Source: Pseudomonas sp. PGPPP3 (lineage in GTDB: Bacteria; Pseudomonadota; Gammaproteobacteria; Pseudomonadales; Pseudomonadaceae). Taken from it: DNA of 8,669 bases. The stretch covers positions 1 through 8,669 of the forward strand of contig NKIE01000096.1 of the NCBI GenBank assembly GCA_002256055.1, in the 5' to 3' direction. The notes under the pieces were generated by a model, which saw only the letters and a list, made by a program, of their open reading frames with translations, was not told where the DNA came from and searched no databases. The number at the start of each line of letters is the position of its first letter. Position 1 is the first letter of the stretch. Position numbers and translations under genes: made by a program. This document shows, piece after piece, positions 4,541 through 8,669 of this stretch.

Positions 4541-6316
4541 ATGAGCGCTGGCTTTGAACCGATTGATATCCCACAGCCTACCCAGCCAGTCACCACCCGG
4601 GGTTATATGATTGAAGTAACCGAAGTTTCCATTGCCGAACTGCGTGCGGCGCTTGAGTCCGGCCAAGCCACGGCGGTTGACCTGGTTCAGGCCTATCTCG
4701 CCAGAATCGACGCCTACGACGCCCCCGACACAACCACCGCACTCAACGCGGTGGTGGTGCGCAACCCTGATGCACTCCAGGAGGCACAGGCATCCGACGC
4801 CCGGCGCACACGCGGAGAAACCCTCGGCCCGCTGGATGGCATCCCCTATACGGCCAAGGACAGTTATCTGGTCAAGGGCCTGACCGCCGCCTCCGGCAGC
4901 CCTGCCTTCAAGAACCTGATCGCCCACCGCGATGCATTCACCATCGAACGCCTGCGCGCTGCCGGCGCCATCTGCCTGGGCAAGACCAATATGCCACCCA
5001 TGGCCAATGGTGGCATGCAGCGCGGCGTCTATGGCCGTGCCGAGAGCCCGTACAACGCCAACTACCTCACCGCGCCCTTCGCCTCAGGCTCTTCCAACGG
5101 TGCCGGCACAGCCACCGCTGCCAGCTTCGCCGCCTTCGGCCTGGCCGAAGAAACCTGGTCGAGCGGTCGCGGGCCAGCATCAAACAATGGCCTATGCGCA
5201 TACACGCCGTCGCGCGGGGTGATCTCAGTGCGTGGTAACTGGCCGCTGACGCCGACCATGGATGTGGTCGTGCCCTACGCGCGCACCATGGCCGACCTGC
5301 TTGAGGTGCTCGATGTGGTGGTGGCGGAAGACGCCGACACACGGGGCGATCTGTGGCGGTTACAGCCGTGGGTGCCTATCCCCAGCGTTGCCTCAGTGCG
5401 TCCGGTCTCCTACCTGGAGCTGGCTGCCAAGCCCGCCGCACTGGCTGGCAAACGCTTCGGCGTACCGCGCATGTTTATCAACGCGGATGCCGATGCGGGC
5501 ACCAGCGACAAGCCGGGTATCGGTGGCCCAACCGGCCAGCGCATCAACACCCGTGCCTCGGTGATCGGCCTCTGGGAGCAGGCGCGCCAGACACTGCAGG
5601 CTGCTGGCGCCGAAGTCATCGAGGTCGACTTTCCGCTGGTATCCAATTGCGAGGGTGATCGCCCAGGTGCACCGACCGTGTTTACCCGCGGACTAGTGTC
5701 CAAGGAGTTCCTCCATGACGAGCTTTGGGACCTGTCGGCCTGGGCCTTCGATGATTTCCTGCGGGCCAATGGCGATCCGCAATTGAACCGCCTGGCCGAC
5801 GTGGACGGAGCGCAGATATTCCCCCACGACCCAGGCACGCTGCCCAACCGCGAAGACGAGCTGGCCGCCGGCATGGATGAGTACGTGCGCATGGCCGAGC
5901 GCGGGATTACCCCATGGGATCAGATCACGACGTTGCCTGACGGTCTGCGCGGACTGGAGCAGACCCGACGCATCGATCTCGAGGCGTGGATGGATCAGCT
6001 GGGCCTCGATGCTGTGCTATTCCCGACCGTCGCCGACGTGGGGCCGGCTGATGCCGACGTGAATCCTGCGTCGGCAGATATCGCCTGGAGCAACGGCATC
6101 TGGGTCGCCAACGGCAATCTGGCCATCCGCCACCTGGGTGTGCCCACGGTCACCGTGCCGATGGGCGTCATGCCTGACATCGGCATGCCCGTAGGTCTGA
6201 CCTTTGCCGGCCGCGCCTACGACGACTCGGCTCTGCTGCGCCTGGCATCAGCCTATGAGGCGAGCGGCAGCAAGCGCTTGATCCCACCGCGGACCCCGGC
6301 CTTGCAAAACGGATGA
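4541..6316 (+). CDS. Amidase-signature family hydrolase with a TWSSGR nucleophile motif
   Basis: Amidase-signature enzymes hydrolyse C-N amide bonds with a Ser-cisSer-Lys triad. In this 591-residue product the triad is visible: K106 in YTAKDSY, cis-Ser S184 in GSSNGAG and nucleophile S208 in EETWSSGRGPASNNG. The 24-residue gap between the two serines equals that of fatty acid amide hydrolase (S217-S241). The usual G-[ST]-D-[TI]-G-G-S-I-R loop is replaced by EETWSSGR, and GGSSGG by GSSNGA, marking a divergent subgroup. From memory, very similar motifs occur in ascomycete amidases. There is no signal peptide, so it is cytosolic; the substrate is unknown, and the lack of GatB/GatC neighbours argues against a tRNA-dependent amidotransferase role. 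AAGGA 5 bases before ATG 4541 decides the start; ATG 4514 has no ribosome-binding site and sits in a hairpin. It appears monocistronic. Confidence 0.88.
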   Translation: MSAGFEPIDIPQPTQPVTTRGYMIEVTEVSIAELRAALESGQATAVDLVQAYLARIDAYDAPDTTTALNAVVVRNPDALQEAQASDARRTRGETLGPLDGIPYTAKDSYLVKGLTAASGSPAFKNLIAHRDAFTIERLRAAGAICLGKTNMPPMANGGMQRGVYGRAESPYNANYLTAPFASGSSNGAGTATAASFAAFGLAEETWSSGRGPASNNGLCAYTPSRGVISVRGNWPLTPTMDVVVPYARTMADLLEVLDVVVAEDADTRGDLWRLQPWVPIPSVASVRPVSYLELAAKPAALAGKRFGVPRMFINADADAGTSDKPGIGGPTGQRINTRASVIGLWEQARQTLQAAGAEVIEVDFPLVSNCEGDRPGAPTVFTRGLVSKEFLHDELWDLSAWAFDDFLRANGDPQLNRLADVDGAQIFPHDPGTLPNREDELAAGMDEYVRMAERGITPWDQITTLPDGLRGLEQTRRIDLEAWMDQLGLDAVLFPTVADVGPADADVNPASADIAWSNGIWVANGNLAIRHLGVPTVTVPMGVMPDIGMPVGLTFAGRAYDDSALLRLASAYEASGSKRLIPPRTPALQNG

Positions 6317-6328
6317 AAAATGACGCGA

Positions 6329-6359
6329 CGTGATTGGCGTGACTCCAACGCCAATCACG
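6329..6359. terminator. 12-bp perfect inverted repeat after the amidase gene
   Basis: CGTGATTGGCGT (6329-6340) and ACGCCAATCACG (6348-6359) are perfect reverse complements on a 7-base loop, starting 13 bases after the amidase stop. The position suits a transcription terminator or 3'-end stabiliser, but no T-tract follows, so it is not a canonical rho-independent site. Confidence 0.5.
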
Positions 6360-6456
6360 CTCACTATCTATAAGCAAAATGAGGTAACCGCGCGCAAAAA
6401 GTAGAACTCACCAGGATATTCAGTTGACCACACCAAAGGCCGCTTCCGGCCAAAAG

Positions 6457-6485
6457 CGGACAGGCATAGCGTAGGCTGATAAAAT
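6457..6485 (+). promoter_or_regulatory. Candidate dusA promoter with extended -10
   Basis: CGGACA (6457-6462, 4 of 6) and TAAAAT (6480-6485, 5 of 6) are separated by the ideal 17 bases, and TGA directly precedes the -10 box, giving an extended -10 element. Transcription would start near 6492, leaving a leader of about 22 bases. Confidence 0.55.
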
Positions 6486-6513
6486 TCTCAGACATTTCTT
6501 ACCGGCATTTTCG

Positions 6514-7497
6514 ATGCAGAAACCTACTGCCATTTCCCGCCGTTTTTCCTGTGCCCCTATGATGGACTGGACCGACCGCCATTGCCGGTTTTTCCTGCGC
6601 CTACTGTCCAAGCAAGCCCTGCTCTACACCGAGATGGTCACCACCGGTGCGTTGCTGCATGGCGACCGGCAGCGTTTTCTGCGTTACAGCGATTGCGAGC
6701 ACCCGCTGGCGTTGCAACTGGGCGGTAGCAATCCTGCTGATCTTGCAGCTTGCGCGCGCCTGGCAGAGGACGTTGGGTATGACGAGGTCAACCTGAATGT
6801 CGGCTGCCCCAGTGATCGGGTGCAGAACAACATGATCGGCGCCTGCCTGATGGGTCATCCGCAACTGGTGGCCGATTGCGTCAAGGCCATGCAGGATGCA
6901 GTGAGCATCCCGGTGACGGTCAAGCATCGGATCGGCATCAACGGTCGCGACAGCTATGCCGAGCTGTGCGACTTCGTCGGTACCGTTGCCGCCGCCGGCT
7001 GCCGCAGCTTTACCGTGCACGCACGGATCGCCATTCTCGAAGGCCTGTCGCCCAAAGAGAACCGCGAAGTGCCACCGCTGCGCTATGAGATTGCCGCCCA
7101 GCTCACGCATGACTTCCCCGAGCTGGAGTTCATTCTCAACGGCGGTATCAAGACTCTGGATGAATGCCGCACGCACCTGCAGACCTTCGATGGCGTCATG
7201 CTAGGCCGCGAGGCTTATCACAATCCATACGTACTAGCGCAAGTCGATCAACAGTTGTTCGCCAGCAACGCACCGGTCATTGGCCGCGCCGAGGCGCTGC
7301 GTCAGTTGCGCCCCTACATTGAGCAACATCTGGCCGAAGGCGGCGCAATGCACCACATCACACGGCATGTACTGGGTCTGGGCCAAGGTTTCCCTGGCGC
7401 CCGACGCTTTCGCCAGCTGCTCTCTGTGGATGTACACAAGGTCGATGACCCGCTGCAACTGCTGGATCAGGCCACTCAATTGCTTGAGGGTCACTAG
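6514..7497 (+). CDS. dusA: tRNA-dihydrouridine(20/20a) synthase DusA
   Basis: DusA uses FMN and NADPH to reduce U20/U20a in the D-loop of tRNAs in the cytosol. The 327-residue product matches E. coli DusA closely from end to end: RRFSCAPMMDWTDRHCRFFLR at the N-terminus, YTEMVTTGALLHGD, LALQLGGSNP, and the catalytic cysteine C98 in LNVGCPSDRVQNN. It also has the FMN-contacting VTVKHRIG (K137), SFTVHAR (H169), the DusA-specific GLSPKENRE, NGGIKT, and MLGREAYHNP. GLSPKENRE and the C-terminal helical tRNA-binding region separate it from DusB and DusC. The ATG at 6514 fits the family N-terminus but has no good Shine-Dalgarno sequence, in keeping with a short leader. The stop is TAG, whose last base appears to belong to the inserted element at 7497-7667. 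Transaldolase follows on the same strand. Confidence 0.95.
   Translation: MQKPTAISRRFSCAPMMDWTDRHCRFFLRLLSKQALLYTEMVTTGALLHGDRQRFLRYSDCEHPLALQLGGSNPADLAACARLAEDVGYDEVNLNVGCPSDRVQNNMIGACLMGHPQLVADCVKAMQDAVSIPVTVKHRIGINGRDSYAELCDFVGTVAAAGCRSFTVHARIAILEGLSPKENREVPPLRYEIAAQLTHDFPELEFILNGGIKTLDECRTHLQTFDGVMLGREAYHNPYVLAQVDQQLFASNAPVIGRAEALRQLRPYIEQHLAEGGAMHHITRHVLGLGQGFPGARRFRQLLSVDVHKVDDPLQLLDQATQLLEGH
7495..7496. repeat. Left TA of the apparent target duplication
   Basis: These two bases are also the first two of the dusA stop codon; the matching copy is at 7668-7669, followed by A. Removing the element and one TA restores CAC TAA GCTC. Confidence 0.6.
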
Positions 7498-7667
7498 GGT
7501 CTATTCCCGGTTCATTCGCGGCCGCGCCGGAGCCTGTTTTTGCGCGAGAAATAGCCCCCACTGTCGTTGCAGGACTTGGCAAGGGAATAACCATTACCTA
7601 CGTCCTGCGCCTAAGCGGGGGCCATTTCTCGCAGCAACGCGGCTCGCGATGAAACGGGAGTAGACCC
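7497..7667. mobile_element. 171-bp foldback element with TA flanks (MITE-like)
   Basis: The whole stretch is one imperfect inverted repeat. The ends are GGGTCTATTCCCG (7497-7509) and CGGGAGTAGACCC (7655-7667), a perfect 7-bp terminus and about 27 matches over 30 bases. A second paired block joins GCGAGAAATAGCCCCC (7544-7559) to the reverse complement around 7616-7632. An inner stem GCAGGAC/GTCCTGC (7569-7575 with 7602-7608) closes the loop. The left arm carries about 12 extra bases (7527-7538). TA dinucleotides flank both ends (7495-7496 and 7668-7669), as expected for target duplication by IS630/Tc1-mariner-type elements and as seen for ERIC and Correia repeats. It encodes no protein. I do not recognise the family, and copy number cannot be judged from one window. 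Confidence 0.75.
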
Positions 7668-7669
7668 TA
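7668..7669. repeat. Right TA of the apparent target duplication
   Basis: This TA directly follows the right terminus TAGACCC. With the next A it would have formed the ancestral TAA stop of dusA. Confidence 0.6.
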
Positions 7670-7734
7670 AGCTCTGTTGAGTGGTGGCGGCCGCTCGGGT
7701 AAGGTCAAGGCATCAGCATCAACAAGGCTTCGTC

Positions 7735-8661
7735 ATGACCTCCAAACTGGATCAACTCAAACAGTTCACTACCGTGGTAGCCGATACCGGCGACCTCGAC
7801 GCCATCATTCGTCTGCAACCGGTGGATGCCACCACCAATCCATCGTTGCTGCTCAAGGCCGCCGCCCTGCCGCGTTATGCGCCGCTGCTGCAGAACGCCA
7901 TCAGCCATTGTGACGGCGATCTGGGCTTGGCCTGCGACCTGTTTGGCGCCAGCGTCGGCCAGGAAATCCTCAAGGTCATTCCCGGACGAATTTCCACCGA
8001 GGTCGACGCCCGTCTATCGTTTGATACCCAGGCTACCCTCGCCCGCGCTGAACGCCTGATCGGCCTTTACGAGCAGGCCGGGGTCGGCCGTGAGCGCGTA
8101 CTGATCAAGATCGCCGCTACTTGGGAAGGCATCCGCGCCGCTGAGAAACTGGAGCGCCAAGGCATCCAGACCAACTTGACCCTGCTGTTCTCCTTCGCCC
8201 AGGCTGCCGCCTGCGCCGATGCCGGGGTGTTTCTGATCTCGCCCTTCGTTGGCCGTATCTATGACTGGTACAAGAAAACCGAAGGCCGCGACTTTGTCGG
8301 CGCCGAAGACCCTGGCGTGCAGTCGGTTACACGCATCTACAACTACTACAAAGCCAATGCCTACAGCACCGTGGTGATGGGCGCGAGCTTTCGCAATCTC
8401 GGCCAGATCGAACAACTGGCCGGCTGCGATCGCCTGACCATCAGCCCCGAACTGCTGCAAAAATTGGCCGACGAACACGCGCCCCTGCCGCGCCTGCTCG
8501 CACCGGGCAATGCCGGCGAACCTCGTCAAACCCTGGCTGAAAGTCAGTACCGCTGGGCCATGAACGAAGACGCCATGGGCACCGAGAAGCTGGCCGAAGG
8601 CATTCGCCTGTTTGCCCGCGCCCAGGAAAAACTCGAAGCCCTGCTCAAAGCCCTGGCCTGA
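7735..8661 (+). CDS. tal: Transaldolase
   Basis: Transaldolase moves a dihydroxyacetone unit from sedoheptulose-7-phosphate to glyceraldehyde-3-phosphate, giving erythrose-4-phosphate and fructose-6-phosphate, in the cytosolic non-oxidative pentose phosphate pathway. The 308-residue product matches the TalB group (E. coli 317) along its length: VVADTGD with D17, [12 protein letters not shown] (31-42), [12 protein letters not shown] (86-97), and the Schiff-base lysine K125 in [12 protein letters not shown]. It also has the phosphate-site region [26 protein letters not shown], and VVMGASFRN with S218 and R220. ATG 7735 is preceded by AAGG 7 bases upstream and gives the standard N-terminus; an in-frame GTG further upstream would add 18 unlikely residues. 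It lies 237 bases after dusA, but only about 65 if the foldback element is removed, so the two may once have been co-transcribed. Confidence 0.97.
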   Translation: MTSKLDQLKQFTTVVADTGDLDAIIRLQPVDATTNPSLLLKAAALPRYAPLLQNAISHCDGDLGLACDLFGASVGQEILKVIPGRISTEVDARLSFDTQATLARAERLIGLYEQAGVGRERVLIKIAATWEGIRAAEKLERQGIQTNLTLLFSFAQAAACADAGVFLISPFVGRIYDWYKKTEGRDFVGAEDPGVQSVTRIYNYYKANAYSTVVMGASFRNLGQIEQLAGCDRLTISPELLQKLADEHAPLPRLLAPGNAGEPRQTLAESQYRWAMNEDAMGTEKLAEGIRLFARAQEKLEALLKALA

Positions 8662-8669
8662 AACGACAA

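Noticed and set aside
6438..6459. GGCCG/CGGCC hairpin before the dusA promoter as a REP-type repeat
   Set aside because: It is short, competes with an overlapping CCGCTT/AAGCGG stem, and does not match the Pseudomonas REP sequences I know.
7358..7594. 78-codon minus-strand frame spanning the end of dusA and the element
   Set aside because: It is antisense to well-supported dusA coding sequence and has no recognisable product.
7567..7604. Promoter inside the foldback element (TTGGCA at 7576-7581)
   Set aside because: The -35-like box is good, but at 16-18 bases spacing no acceptable -10 box exists (best TACGTC).

Overview
The window looks like chromosomal DNA from a Pseudomonas species. It is GC-rich with typical Pseudomonas codon choice. 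It carries an OprI-type murein lipoprotein almost identical to the Pseudomonas protein, and DAHP synthase, DusA and transaldolase proteins that read like Pseudomonas housekeeping copies. No tRNA, rRNA, CRISPR array or complete insertion sequence was found.

Layout. (1) Positions 1-517 (+): the 3' part of a class I DAHP synthase gene. Its frame has no stop where the family ends and stays open to 896. A 21-bp perfect hairpin (524-568) follows and can serve as a terminator for both strands. (2) Positions 574-2146 (-): a two-gene operon with a membrane-anchored protein of unknown function followed by a small GNAT-like acetyltransferase. (3) Positions 2147-2459: a divergent intergenic region with a candidate oprI promoter and a 22-bp palindrome close to the predicted 5' end of the mRNA. 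(4) Positions 2460-2708 (+): oprI, ended by two hairpins and convergent with an L,D-transpeptidase gene at 2839-3798 (-). Enzymes of that family join this type of lipoprotein to peptidoglycan. (5) Positions 3887-4162 (-): a 91-residue cysteine-containing protein of unknown function. (6) Positions 4163-4540: a long gene-free stretch. (7) Positions 4541-6316 (+): an amidase-signature enzyme with an unusual nucleophile motif. (8) Positions 6514-7497 (+): dusA with a good extended -10 promoter. (9) Positions 7497-7667: a 171-bp foldback element with TA flanks. (10) Positions 7735-8661 (+): transaldolase.

How the genes relate. DAHP synthase (entry to the shikimate pathway, using erythrose-4-phosphate) and transaldolase (which makes or uses erythrose-4-phosphate) share a metabolite but are not in one operon here. 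OprI and the L,D-transpeptidase are plausible substrate and enzyme in cell-wall anchoring. The strongest unusual signals are the foldback element, which appears to have landed in the last codon of dusA and changed its stop from TAA to TAG, and the lost DAHP synthase stop, which would make transcripts ending at the hairpin stop-less.
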